Positions 42,801-54,539 of a stretch of DNA of 64,000 bases are shown here, one piece after another. Below the pieces are notes generated by a model. It made no database searches and was not told the DNA's origin. It was given only the letters and a program-made list of their open reading frames with translations. The translations under genes and the position numbers were made by a program. The stretch's first letter is position 1. Each line of letters starts with the position of its first letter. This DNA is from Limnomonas spitsbergensis. Lineage: Eukaryota > Chlorophyta > Chlorophyceae > Chlamydomonadales. The stretch lies in contig JAYJMM010000093.1 of NCBI GenBank assembly GCA_037349105.1, positions 1,860,001-1,924,000 on the forward strand, read 5' to 3'.

Positions 42801-45800
42801 CAAGTGGGGCAGGGGTCGGGTGAAAGGTTGTATACTTGGACGGGGGAAGATCAAGTGGGGCAGGGGTCGGGTGAATGGTTGTATACTTGGACGGGGGAAG
42901 ATCAAGTGGGGCAGGGGTCGGGTGAAAGGTTGTATACTTGGACGGGGGAAGATCAAGTGGGGCAGGGGGCGGGTGAAAGGTTGTATACTTGGACGGGGGA
43001 AGATCAAGTGGGGCAGGGGTCGGGTGAATGGTTGTATACTTGGACGGGGGATGATCAAGTGGGGCAGGGGCCGGGTGAAAGGTTGTATACTTGGACGGGG
43101 GAAGATCAAGTGGGGCAGGGGTCGGGTGAATGGTTGTATACTTGGACGGGGGACGATCAAGTGGGGCAGGGCCCGGGTGAAAGGTTGTATACTTGGACAG
43201 CGGGGAAGATCAAGTGGGGCAGGGGTCGGGTGAAAGGTTGTATACTTGGACGGGGGAAGATCAAGTGGGGCAGGGGTCGGGTGAATGGTTGTATACTTGG
43301 ACGGGGGATGATCAAGTGGGGCAGGGGCCGGGTGAAAGGTTGTATACTTGGACAGCGGGGAAGATCAAGTGGGGCAGGGGCCGGGTGAATGGTTGTATAC
43401 TTGGACAGGGGAAGATCAATGGGGGGAGGGGTCGGGTGAATGGTTGTATACTTGGACGGGGGATGATCAAGTGGGGCAGGGGCCGGGTGAAAGGTTGTAT
43501 ACTTGGACAGCGGGGAAGATCAAGTGGGGCAGGGGTCGGGTGAAGGTTGTATACTTGGACGGGGGAAGATCAAGTGGGGCAGGGGTCGGGTGAATGGTTG
43601 TATACTTGGACGGGGGAAGATCAAGTGGGGCAGGGGTCGGGTGAATGGTTGTATACTTGGACAGGGGATGATCAAGTGGGGCAGGGGGCGGGTGAAAGGT
43701 TGTATACTTGGACGGGGGAAGATCAAGTGGGGCAGGGGTCGGGTGAATGGTTGTATACTTGGACGGGGGAAGATCAAGTGGGGCAGGGGGCGGGTGAAAG
43801 GTTGTATACTTGGACGGGGGAAGATCAAGTGGGGCAGGGGTCGGGTGAAGGGTTGTATACTTGGACGGGGGAAGATCAAGTGGGGCAGGGGTCGGGTGAA
43901 TGGTTGTATACTTGGACAGGGGAAGATCAAGTGGGGCAGGGGTCGGGTGAAGGGTTGTATACTTGGACAGGGGGGAAGATCAAGTGGGGCAGGGGTCGGG
44001 TGAATGGTTGAATACTTGGACGGGGGATGATCAAGTGGGGCAGGGGCCGGGTGAAAGGTTGTATACTTGGACAGGGGAAGATCAAGTGGGGCAGGGGGCC
44101 GGTGAAAGGTTGTATACTTGGACAGCGGGGAAGATCAAGTGGGGCAGGGGTCGGGTGAATGGTTGTATACTTGGACGGGGGAAGATCAAGTGGGGCAGGG
44201 GGCGGGTGAAAGGTTGTATACTTGGACAGCGGGGATGATCAAGTGGGACAGGGGTCGGGTGAAAGGTTGTATACTTGGACAGCGGGGAAGATCAAGTGGG
44301 GCAGGGGTCGGGTGAATGGTTGTATACTTGGACGGGGGAAGATCAAGTGGGGCAGGGGGCGGGTGAAAGGTTGTATACTTGGATGGGGGAAGATCAAGTG
44401 GGGCAGGGGTCGGGTGAAAGGTTGTATACTTGGACGGGGGATGATCAAGTGGGGCAGGGGTCGGGTGAAAGGTTGTATACTTGGACAGCGGGGAAGATCA
44501 AGTGGGGCAGGGGTCGGGTGAATGGTTGTATACTTGGACGGGGGAAGATCAAGTGGGACAGGGGTCGGGTGAAAGGTTGTATACTTGGACAGCGGGGAAG
44601 ATCAAGTGGGGCAGGGGTCGGGTGAAAGGTTGTATACTTGGACGGGGGAAGATCAAGTGGGGCAGGGGTCGGGTGAATGGTTGTATTCTTGGACGGGGGA
44701 AGATCAAGTGGGGCAGGGGTCGGGTGAAAGGTTGTATACTTGGACAGCGGGGAAGATTAAGCGGGGCAGGGGTCGGGTGAAAGGTTGTATACTTGGACAG
44801 GGGATGATCAAGTGGGGCAGGGGTCGGGTGAAGGGTTGTATACTTGGCCGGGGGAAGATCAAGTGGGGCAGGGGTCGGGTGAAAGGTTGTATACTTGGAC
44901 GGGGGATGATCAAGTGGGGCAGGGGCCGGGTTAAAGGTTGTATACTTGGACAGCGGGGAAGATCAAGTGGGGCAGGGGTCGGGTGAATGGTTGTATACTT
45001 GGACGGGGGAAGATCAAGTGGGGCAGGGGGCGGGTGAAAGGTTGTATACTTGGACGGGGGAAGATCAAGTGGGGCAGGGGTCGGGTGAAGGGTTGTATAC
45101 TTGGACGGGGGAAGATCAAGTGGGGCAGGGGTCCAGTGAATGGTTGTATACTTGAGCAGGGGATGATCAAGTGGGGCAGGGGTCGGGTGAAAGGTTGTAT
45201 ACTTGGACGGGGGAAGATCAAGTGGGGCAGGCGTCAGGTGAAAGGTTGTATACTTGGCCGGGGGGGGAAGATCAAGTGGGGCAGGGGGGCGATTGGGTGA
45301 AAGGATGTATACTTGGATGGGGGAAGATCAAGTGGGGCAAGGGTCGGGTGAATGGTTGTATACTTGGACAGGGGGGAAGATCAAGTGGGGCAGGGGTCGG
45401 GTGAAAGGTTGTATACTTGGACAGCGGGGAAGATTAAGCGGGGCAGGGGTCGGGTGAAAGGTTGTATACTTGGACAGGGGATGATCAAGTGGGGCAGGGG
45501 TCGGGTGAAAGGTTGTATACTTGGACGGGGGAAGATCAAGTGGGGCAGGCGTCAGGTGAAAGGTTGTATACTTGGCCGGGGGGGGGGGGGAAGATCAAGT
45601 GGGGCAGGGGGGCGATTGGGTGAAAGGATGTATACTTGGACGGGGGAAGATCAAGTGGGGCAAGGCTCGGGTGAATGGTTGTATACTTGGACAGGGGGGA
45701 AGATCAAGTGGGGCAGGGGTCGGGTGAATGGTTGTATACTTGGACGGGGGAAGATCAAGTGGGGCAGGGGCCGGGTGAAAGGTTGTATACTTGGACGGGG

Positions 45801-48800
45801 GAAGATCAAGTGGGGCAGGGGTCGGGTGAAGGGTTGTATACTTGGACGGGGGAAGATCAAGTGGGGCAGGGGTCGAGTGAATGGTTGTATACTTGGACAG
45901 GGGATGATCAAGTGGGGCAGGGGTCGGGTGAAAGGTTGTATACTTGGACGGGGGAAGATCAAGTGGGGCAGGCGTCAGGTGAAAGGTTGTATACTTGGCC
46001 GGGGGGGGAAGATCAAGTGGGGCAGGGGGGCGATTGGGTGAAAGGATGTATACTTGGACGGGGGAAGATCAAGTGGGGCAAGGGTCGGGTGAATGGTTGT
46101 ATACTTGGACAGGGGGGAAGATCAAGTGGGGCAGGGGTCGGGTGAAAGGTTGTATACTTGGACAGGGGAAGATCAAGTGGGGCAGGGGTTGGGTGAATGG
46201 TTGTATACTTGGACGGGGGAAGATCAAGTGGGGCAGGCGTCAGGTGAAAGGTTGTATACTTGGCCCGGGGAAGATCAAGTGGGACAGGGGGGCGATTGGA
46301 TGAAAGGATGTATACTTGGACGGGGGAAGATCAAGTGGGGCAAGGGCCGGGTGAATGGTTGTATACTTGGACAGGGGGGAAGATCAAGTGGGGCAGGGGT
46401 CGGGTGAAAGGTTGTATACTTGGACGGGGGAAGATCAAGTGGGGCAGGGGTCGGGTGAAAGGTTGTATACTTGGACGGGGGAAGATCAAGTGGGGCAGGG
46501 GTCGGGTGAAAGGTTGTATACTTGGACGGGGGATGATCAAGTGGGGCAGGGGTAGGGTGAAAGGTTGTATACTTGGACAGCGGGGAAGATTAAGCGGGGC
46601 AGGGGTCGGGTGAAAGGTTGTATACTTGGACAGGGGATGATCAAGTGGGGCAGGGGTCGGGTGAAGGGTTGTATACTTGGACAGGGGATGATCAAGTGGG
46701 GCAGGGGTCGGGTGAAAGGTTGTATACTTGGACGGGGGATGATCAAGTGGGGCAGGGGTCGGGTGAAAGGTTGTATACTTGGACAGCGGGGAAGATTAAG
46801 CGGGGCAGGGGTCGGGTGAAAGGTTGTATACTTGGACAGGGGATGATCAAGCGGGGCAGGGGGCGGGTGAAAGGTTGTATACTTGGACAGGGGATGATCA
46901 AGTGGGGCAGGGGTCGGGTGAAGGGTTGTATACTTGGCCGGGGGAAGATCAAGTGGGGCAGGGGTCGGGTGAATGGTTGTATACTTGAGCAGGGGATGAT
47001 CAAGTGGGGCAGGGGCCGGGTGAAGGGTTGTATACTTGGACGGGGAAGATCAAGTGGGGCAGGGGTCGGGTGAATGGTTGTATACTTGGACGGGGGATGA
47101 TCAAGTGGGGCAGGGGCCGGGTGAAAGGTTGTATACTTGGACGGGGGAAGATCAAGTGGGGCAGGGGTCGGGTGAAAGGTTGTATACTTGGACAGCGGGG
47201 AAGATCAAGTGGGGCAGGGGTCGGGTGAATGGTTGTATACTTGGACGGGGGAAGATCAAGTGGGGCAGGGGTCGGGTGAAAGGTTGTATACTTGGACGGG
47301 GGAAGATCAAGTGGGGCAGGGGTCAGGTGAATGGTTGTATACTTGGACGGGGGATGATCAAGTGGGGCAGGGGTCAGGTGAATGGTTGTATACTTGGACG
47401 GAGGATGATCAAGTGGGGCAGGGGTCAGGTGAAAGGTTGTATACTTGGACGGGGGAAGATCAAGTGGGACAGGGGTCGGGTGAAAGGTTGTATACTTGGA
47501 CAGGGGGGGGGGGGGGGGGGGGGATCAAGTGGGGCAGGGGTCCGGTGAAAGGTTGTATACTTGGACGGGGGAAGATCAAGTGGGACAGGGGTCGGGTGAA
47601 TGGTTGTATACTTGGACGGGGGATGATCAAGTGGGGCAGGGGTCAGGTGAATGGTTGTATACTTGGACGGAGGATGATCAAGTGGGGCAGGGGTCAGGTG
47701 AAAGGTTGTATACTTGGACGGGGGAAGATCAAGTGGGACAGGGGTCGGGTGAAAGGTTGTATACTTGGACAGGGGGGGGGGGGGGGGGGGGATCAAGTGG
47801 GGCAGGGGTCCGGTGAAAGGTTGTATACTTGGACGGGGGAAGATCAAGTGGGACAGGGGTCGGGTGAATGGTTGTATACTTGGACAGGGGATGATCAAGT
47901 GGGGCAGGGGTCGGGTGAATGGTTGTATACTTGGACGGGGGATGATCAAGTGGGGCAGGGGTCGGGTGAAAGGTTGTATACTTGGACGGGGGAAGATCAA
48001 GTGGGGCAGGGGTCAGGTGAAAGGTTGTATACTTGGACGGGGGAAGATCAAGTGGGACAGGGGTCGGGTGAAAGGTTGTATACTTGGACAGCGGGGAAGA
48101 TCAAGTGGGGCAGGGGGGCGATTGGATGAAAGGATGTATACTTGGACGGGGGAAGATCAAGTGGGGCAAGGGCCGGGTGAATGGTTGTATACTTGGACAG
48201 GGGGGAAGATCAAGTGGGGCAGGGGTCGGGTGAAAGGTTGTATACTTGGACGGGGGAAGATCAAGTGGGGCAGGGGTCGGGTGAAAGGTTGTATACTTGG
48301 ACGGGGGAAGATCAAGTGGGGCAGGGGTCGGGTGAAAGGTTGTATACTTGGACGGGGGATGATCAAGTGGGGCAGGGGTCGGGTGAAAGGTTGTATACTT
48401 GGACAGCGGGGAAGATTAAGCGGGGCAGGGGTCGGGTGAAAGGTTGTATACTTGGACAGGGGATGATCAAGTGGGGCAGGGGTCGGGTGAAGGGTTGTAT
48501 ACTTGGACAGGGGATGATCAAGTGGGGCAGGGGTCGGGTGAAAGGTTGTATACTTGGACGGGGGATGATCAAGTGGGGCAGGGGTCGGGTGAAAGGTTGT
48601 ATACTTGGACAGCGGGGAAGATTAAGCGGGGCAGGGGTCGGGTGAAAGGTTGTATACTTGGACAGGGGATGATCAAGCGGGGCAGGGGGCGGGTGAAAGG
48701 TTGTATACTTGGACAGGGGATGATCAAGGGGGGCAGGGGTCGGGTGAAGGGTTGTATACTTGGCCGGGGGAAGATCAAGTGGGGCAGGGGTCGGGTGAAT

Positions 48801-50790
48801 GGTTGTATACTTGAGCAGGGGATGATCAAGTGGGGCAGGGGCCGGGTGAAGGGTTGTATACTTGGACGGGGAAGATCAAGTGGGGCAGGGGTCGGGTGAA
48901 GGGTTGTATACTTGGACGGGGGAAGATCAAGTGGGGCAGGGGTCGGGTGAAAGGTTGTATACTTGGACAGCGGGGAAGATCAAGTGGGGCAGGGGTCGGG
49001 TGAATGGTTGTATACTTGGACGGGGGAAGATCAAGTGGGGCAGGGGTCGGGTGAAAGGTTGTATACTTGGACGGGGGAAGATCAAGTGGGGCAGGGGTCA
49101 GGTGAATGGTTGTATACTTGGACGGGGGATGATCAAGTGGGGCAGGGGTCAGGTGAATGGTTGTATACTTGGACGGAGGATGATCCAGTGGGGCAGGGGT
49201 CAGGTGAAAGGTTGTATACTTGGACGGGGGAAGATCAAGTGGGACAGGGGTCGGGTGAAAGGTTGTATACTTGGACAGGGGGGGGGGGGGGGGATCAAGT
49301 GGGGCAGGGGTCCGGTGAAAGGTTGTATACTTGGACGGGGGAAGATCAAGTGGGACAGGGGTCGGGTGAATGGTTGTATACTTGGACAGGGGATGATCAA
49401 GTGGGGCAGGGGTCGGGTGAATGGTTGTATACTTGGACGGGGGATGATCAAGTGGGGCAGGGGTCGGGTGAAAGGTTGTATACTTGGACGGGGGAAGATC
49501 AAGTGGGGCAGGGGTCAGGTGAAAGGTTGTATACTTGGACGGGGGAAGATCAAGTGGGACAGGGGTCGGGTGAAAGGTTGTATACTTGGACGGGGGGGGG
49601 GGGGGGGGGGGGATCAAGTGGGGCAGGGGTCGGGTGAAAGGTTGTATACTTGGACGGGGGAAGATCAAGTGGGACAGGGGTCGGGTGAATGGTTGTATAC
49701 TTGGACAGGGGATGATCAAGTGGGGCAGGGGTCGGGTGAATGGTTGTATACTTGGACGGGGGAAGATCAAGTGGGGCAGGGGTCGGGTGAAAGGTTGTAT
49801 ACTTGGACGGGGGAAGATCAAGTGGGGCAGGGGTCAGGTGAAAGGTTGTATACTTGGCCGGGGGGGAAGATCAAGTGGGACAGGGGGGCGATCAGGTGAA
49901 AGGTTGTATACTTGGACAGCGGGGAAGATCAAGTGGGGCAGGGGTCGGGTGAATGGTTGTATACTTGGACAGGGGAAGATCAAGTGGGGCAGGGGTCGGG
50001 TGAATGGTTGTATACTTGGACGGGGGAAGATCAAGTGGGGCAGGGGTCGGGTGAAGGGTTGTATACTTGGACGGGGGAAGATCAAGTGGGGCAGGGGTCG
50101 GGTGAAGGGTTGTATACTTGGACGGGGGAAGATCAAGTGGGGCAGGGGTCGGGTGAAAGGTTGTATACTTGGACGGGGGATGATCAAGTGGGGCAGGGGC
50201 CGGGTGAAAGGTTGTATACTTGGACAGGGGAAGATCAAGTGGGGCATGGGTCGGGTGAAAGGTTGTTTACTTGGACAGCGGGGAAGATCAAGTGGGGTAT
50301 GGGTCGGGTGAATGGTTGTATACTTGGACGGAGGATGATCAAGTGGGACAGGGGTCGGGTGAAAGGTTGTATACTTGGACAGCAGGGAAGATCAAGTGGG
50401 GCAGGGGTCGGGTGAATGGTTGCATACTTGGACGGGGGAAGATCAAGTGGGGCAGGGGTCGGGTGAATGGTTGTATACTTGGATGGGGGAAGATCAAGTG
50501 GGGCAGGGGTCGGGTGAATGGTTGTATACTTGGACGGGGGGGGATCAAGTGGGGCAGGGGTCGGGTGAAAGGTTGTATACTTGGACAGGGGGGAGATCAA
50601 GTGGGACAGGGGTCGGGTGAAAGGTTGTATACTTGGACAGCGGGGAAGATCAAGTGGGGCTGGGGTCGGGTGAAAGGTTGTATACTTGGACGTGGGAAGA
50701 TCAAGTGGGGCAGGGGGGCGATCGGGTGAAAGGTTGTAAACTTGGACAGGGGGGATAATCAAGTGAGGCAAGGGGGGGGGGGGGGGGGGG
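39848..50790. repeat. 51-bp minisatellite, ~210 copies, with higher-order repeats
   Basis: Unit AGGTTGTATACTTGGACGGG, then GGAAGATCAAGTGGGGCAGG, then GGTCGGGTGAA, 51 bp. Poly-G expansions (up to ~22 G) occur near 47503, 47771, 49277, 49591 and 50771. Segments repeat at 1,024 bp (around 41.7-42.1 kb versus 42.7-43.2 kb) and 1,826 bp (46.3-47.4 kb versus 48.1-49.3 kb). Since 51 = 17 codons and the unit lacks stops, long open frames arise on both strands; they are not genes. All of it lies inside intron 7 of the EAF1-like gene. Confidence 0.97.
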
Positions 50791-51029
50791 GGTCATATAC
50801 TCATACAGGAGAGGGTGAGTTTGGTTTGAGGGTTCATATTGGCAGGGTTGATGGAGTGTGTCAAGTGTGTCTTCTGGTGTGTAGGTGAAGTGACAGGAGA
50901 GCAAGGTCTGATATGTGTGGGTGTGTCCAAACCCTTCTGGGTGCCCCATGGGTCAAACGGTTCAACGGGGCTTAGGATGACGTGTTTTCACGATACACAG
51001 AATTTATTTCTTGTTCCTCACGGAATCAT
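50791..51029. other. End of intron 7 before the acceptor array
   Basis: Ordinary GT-rich sequence without an exon. It ends in TTTATTTCTTGTTCCTCACG, a pyrimidine-rich stretch leading into the 130-bp array. Confidence 0.5.
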
Positions 51030-51607
51030 ACCTGCCAGCATGTACTGCCTCTCCCACTCTGTACTGCCGACTGCCGTACGCCCACAGGTACTGCGCAGTC
51101 CAGGGTGTGGTACAGGAGCAGCAGGGTCCCAACACGCACGCTCAAGCGCTCGGAGATATCCCTTCCAGCATGTACTGCCTGTCCCACTCTGTACTGCCGA
51201 CTGCCGTACACCCGCAGGTACTGCGCGTTCCAGCGTGCGGTACAGGAGCAGCAGGGTCCCAACGCGCACCATCAAGCGCTCGGAGATATTCCTTCCAGCT
51301 TGTTCTGCCTCTCCCACTCTGTACTGCCGACTGCCGTACGCCCACAGGTACTGCGCAGTCCAGCGTGCGGTACAGGAGCAGCAGGGTCCCAACGCGCACC
51401 CTCAAGCGCTCGGAGAGATCCCTTCCAGCATGTACTGCCTCTCCCACTCTGTACTGCCGACTGGTGTACGCCCACAGGTACTGCGCGTTCCAGCGTGCGG
51501 TACAGGAGCAGCAGGGTCCCAACGCGCACCATCAAGCGCTCGGAGACATCCATTCCAGCATGTACTGCCTCTCCCACTCTGTACTGCCGACTGACGTATG
51601 CCCACAG
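51030..51607 (+). repeat. 130-bp array of exon 8 starts with acceptors
   Basis: Acceptor-exon junctions CCCACAG|GTACTGCGC (one with CCCGCAG) occur at 51088, 51218, 51348 and 51478; the true one is at 51608. Each unit repeats the first ~80 bp of exon 8 (GTACAGGAGCAGCAGGGTCC and so on), then an intron-like TGTACTGCCTCTCCCACTCT. Units lack stops in all frames; only the last copy reaches a donor. Confidence 0.95.
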
Positions 51608-51719
51608 GTACTGCGCGTTCCAGCGTGCGGTACAGGAGCAGCAGCGCCCCGAAGCGCACCCTCAAGCACTCGGACAAATCCCTGCCAGTATGATGCAAGA
51701 GCTGCTGACTAAACAGCAG
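51608..51719 (+). CDS. EAF1: EAF1-like protein, exon 8 (end of SANT)
   Basis: Residues 496 (split Arg) to 533. The first codon joins AG+G = Arg and is followed by Y-C-A-F-Q-R-A-V-Q-E-Q-Q, closing the SANT domain's C-R-V-R-Y. It continues to L-G-Q-I-P-A-S-M-M-Q-E-L-L-T-K-Q-Q and ends in phase 0 at CAGCAG|GTGGGG. It is the fifth and last unit of a 130-bp array, and the only one with the coding continuation and a donor. Confidence 0.83.
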
Positions 51720-53430
51720 GTGGGGTTTTCGGTGGACGGGGAGAGGAGCGGGAAGGGAGGAGGAGGGACAGGTGAAAGTGCAAGGCAGTATCAGCAGCAG
51801 TGCTGTGCCGAATACGGTCTTTACAGTGGCTGAATTACGCAGCTAAGTTTCAGCCACCGTAAATTAGTGCTGATTCAGGTACTTTTACCAGGAAGTGGCT
51901 GTCATTACTTGTAAGATTTCTAAATTACGGCAGAAGTGCACAGCACTAATCAACAGGCAGAAGAGTGAAATAAAAAGTAAGCAAGGTACGAATGAGAAAG
52001 AAAGGGGAAGGAGGGGAAATGGGTGCCGTGCGTGTGGTCATGGCACTGGTGTGGCCTTGGCCCCCTGTTGCGCTGTTACCAAACCCCCATGTTCTCCCGC
52101 AAGGCCTAGCGTAGAGAGGAGTAGTGCCATGCATGTAGTCAGGGCAAAAATGCAGTCACAGCCCCCGTTGCGCTGTTACCAAACCCCCATGTGCTCCCGC
52201 AAGGCCTAGCGTAGAGAGGAGTAGTGCCATGCATGTAGTCAGGGCACAAATGCAGTCACAGCCCTTGTTGTGCTGTTTCAATGACCCCCATTTCTCCCGC
52301 AAGGCCTAGAAAAGGTAGTGGCGTTATGCGTGGTCATGGCACAGGTGTGGACTAGACTCATGGTGCGCTGTGTTTGCAGCCCCTACTTCCTCCCGCAAGG
52401 CGTAGCAAAGGAGGTGTGGTGCTGTGTTTGTAGCCCCTACTTCCTCCCGCCAGGCGTAGCAAAGGAAGTGTGGTGCTGTGTTTGCAGCCCCTACTTCCTC
52501 CCGCCAGGCGTAGCAAAGGAAGTGTGGTGCTGTGTTTGCAGCCCCTACTTCCTCCCGCAAGGCGTAGCAAAGGAGGTGTGGTGCTGTGTTTACAGCCCCT
52601 ACTTCCTCCCGCAAGGCGTAGCAAAGGAAGTGTGGTGCTGTGTTTGCAGCCCCTACTTCCTCCCGCCAGGCGTAGCAAAGGAAGTGTGGTGCTGTGTTTA
52701 CAGCCCCTACTTCCTCCCGCAAGGCGTAGCAAAGGAGGTGTGGTGCTGTGTTTGCAGCCCCTACTTCCTCCCGCAAGGCGTAGCAAAGGAGGTGTGGTGC
52801 TGTGTTTACAGCCCCTACTTCCTCCCGCAAGGCGTAGCAAAGGAGGTGTGGTGCTGTGTGTGTGGTCATGGCGCAAATGCAGTCCTGTCCCATGCTGCGA
52901 TGTTTCCATAACCTCCACTCTCTCCCGCAAGGCCTAGCAAAGCAGGTGTAGTGCTGCGCGTGTGGTCATGGCGCGAATGCAATTTTATGTGTATGCTCCC
53001 CTCCCACCTAGGCACCTGTCCTAACACCACTGGCGGACGTTATTGGAATGTTGTCTTACGGTTTGAAATCCCATGCACAGGCCATGTGTTTGCTACCCCT
53101 CTAACTCATCTCCTTACGCCACAGGTGACACAGGCATACAATGCACGTTGCCTGCCTAGGAGATCCTTGTGTGCCCCCTCCCCCACTTGCGCCCCCTGGC
53201 GCCCCCCCTGAGGCCTGGGGCGCCGTGGGTTTGCTTCACTACTCTTTTGTTTTTCTTGTCGGTATTGATGCGTCCTTAGCACATTCAAGGCGACCCTCAT
53301 GCATTCACTCTCGGCCCTTGTGGATCTGTAACGCACACAGGCTGTGGCTGTGGCGGAAAGTAGGTAAAGTGTAACTGAAGTGTAGCTGACGTGTAGATCA
53401 AGTGTAGCTGAAGTGCACTAACGATAACGC
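51720..53430. other. Intron 8, mostly repeats
   Basis: Includes three ~120-bp units at 52040-52330 (CTCCCGCAAGGCCTAGCGTA), the 54-bp array below and ordinary sequence at 53000-53360, then an 11-bp GTAGCTGAAGT microarray at 53370-53412. No exon seen. Confidence 0.6.
52365..52862. repeat. 54-bp minisatellite, ~9 copies
   Basis: Unit TGTTTGCAGCCCCTACTTCC, then TCCCGCAAGGCGTAGCAAAG, then GAAGTGTGGTGCTG, 54 bp or 18 codons, stop-free on both strands in some frames. Related, longer units flank it on both sides (52040-52330 and 52862-52960). Confidence 0.95.
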
Positions 53431-53720
53431 CGTTCTGTGCAGGCCAAGAGCATCTTCATGTATGCGCTCCTTATCATGAGGATCTGAAGGGCACACATCG
53501 AAACGCAGTGTTTGTAGTTGAAACCTAGCTGAAACCAGGGGCTGGAACGTAACGGAATTGCGCTCAAAACATCGCTGCCCCATGCAGGCCAAGGAGATTC
53601 TCATGCATGCGCTGCCGGCCCATGTGGACCTGCAGCGCCCACATCTGAATGCAGTGGTTGTTACTGAAACGTAGCTGGAGTGTAACGGAATTGTTCTAAC
53701 AGCATCGCTGCCCCATGCAG
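53431..53720 (+). repeat. Two copies of exon 9 start with acceptor
   Basis: GCAG|GCCAAGAGCATCTTCATG at 53443 and CCATGCAG|GCCAAGGAGATTCTCATG at 53588 precede the true exon at 53721 by 278 and 133 bp. The second copy matches for ~50 bp (to GGACCTGCAGCGC) and then loses the frame. Confidence 0.9.
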
Positions 53721-53891
53721 GCCAAGGAGATTCTCATGCATGCGCTGCCGGCCCATGTGGAACTTCAACGCGCACATCAGGACACGGTGGCGGCGCTACT
53801 AACCCACAGCAAGGGAAAGCGGAACGCCGACAGGCAGGCCATACGGGACGCGCACTCGTACTGCGCCGAGCAACACGCAAGCCACCATAAG
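53721..53891 (+). CDS. EAF1: EAF1-like protein, exon 9
   Basis: A 57-codon, phase-0 exon (residues 534-590). Acceptor CCCCATGCAG, donor CATAAG|GTGTGTG. It encodes A-K-E-I-L-M-H-A-L-P-A-H-V-E-L-Q-R-A-H-Q, then L-L-T-H-S-K-G-K-R-N-A-D-R-Q-A-I-R-D-A-H-S. It looks like a mostly helical, basic segment with no named motif. It links the SANT exon to the Gln-rich exon with matching phase on both sides. A decayed, expanded copy lies at 54459-55500. Confidence 0.8.
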
Positions 53892-53984
53892 GTGTGTGTG
53901 TGTGTGTGCGAGTGTGCAGCTGCTGGCAGAAGGCTGGCTGAGCTTTCAATTTACTGCCAGGTCTAGATCTTAGGTAGGATCTTG

Positions 53985-54500
53985 CAGACCATGCGGGGCG
54001 CCCACTGACACCGGGCGCCGAACAGCACACCTGCCAAGATAAGATAAGATATGTGTGGGTACGTCCCCAAGCTGCGCCGTTTCCCTACCCCCCCCCCTCC
54101 CTAGTTGGGTGTAACTTTATTTCTTTCTATGTGGAGAGGGGCATGTGCAGGGGGGATTGTGGGGGTAGGTTTTCACACTTAGCCCTAACTTGGTTACACT
54201 AAGGCCACTTGCACCGTGCTGAGCAGCACCCCAACCACTGTAGGAGTGTGAGGTGTGTGAGTGTCTGGAGAGAGGGTTTTGGGATTGGGTGTCAACACTG
54301 AGCCCTAACTAGGTTACACAAAATGCATACTTGGATTGTGCTGAGCAGCAACCCAACCACTGTAAGAGTGTAAGTTGTGTGTGTGTGTGGAGAGAGGTTT
54401 GGGGATTGGGTGTCAACACTAAGCCCTAACTAGTTTACACAAGACGCAATATTGGATTGTGCTGAGCTGCACCCCAGCCACTGTAAGGTGTGTGTGTCTG
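53985..54500 (+). repeat. ~121-bp repeat with copies of the exon 9 end
   Basis: Phrases like TGCTGAGCAGCACCCCAACC, then ACTGTAAG|GTGTGTG, recur near 54005, 54215, 54340 and 54462. They match the exon 9 end (GCCGAGCAACACGCAAGCCA, then CCATAAG|GTGTG). Between them are GGATTGGGTGTCAACACT and TAACTAGGTTACAC phrases. Confidence 0.78.
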
Positions 54501-54539
54501 TGTGGAGCGGGTGGTGGATGCGGGTGTGAATCATTCATC

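Noticed and set aside
39963..50730. Dozens of 100-370-codon open frames on both strands
   Set aside because: They are translations of the 51-bp (17-codon) array; identical residue periods, no codon selection, and the region is intronic.
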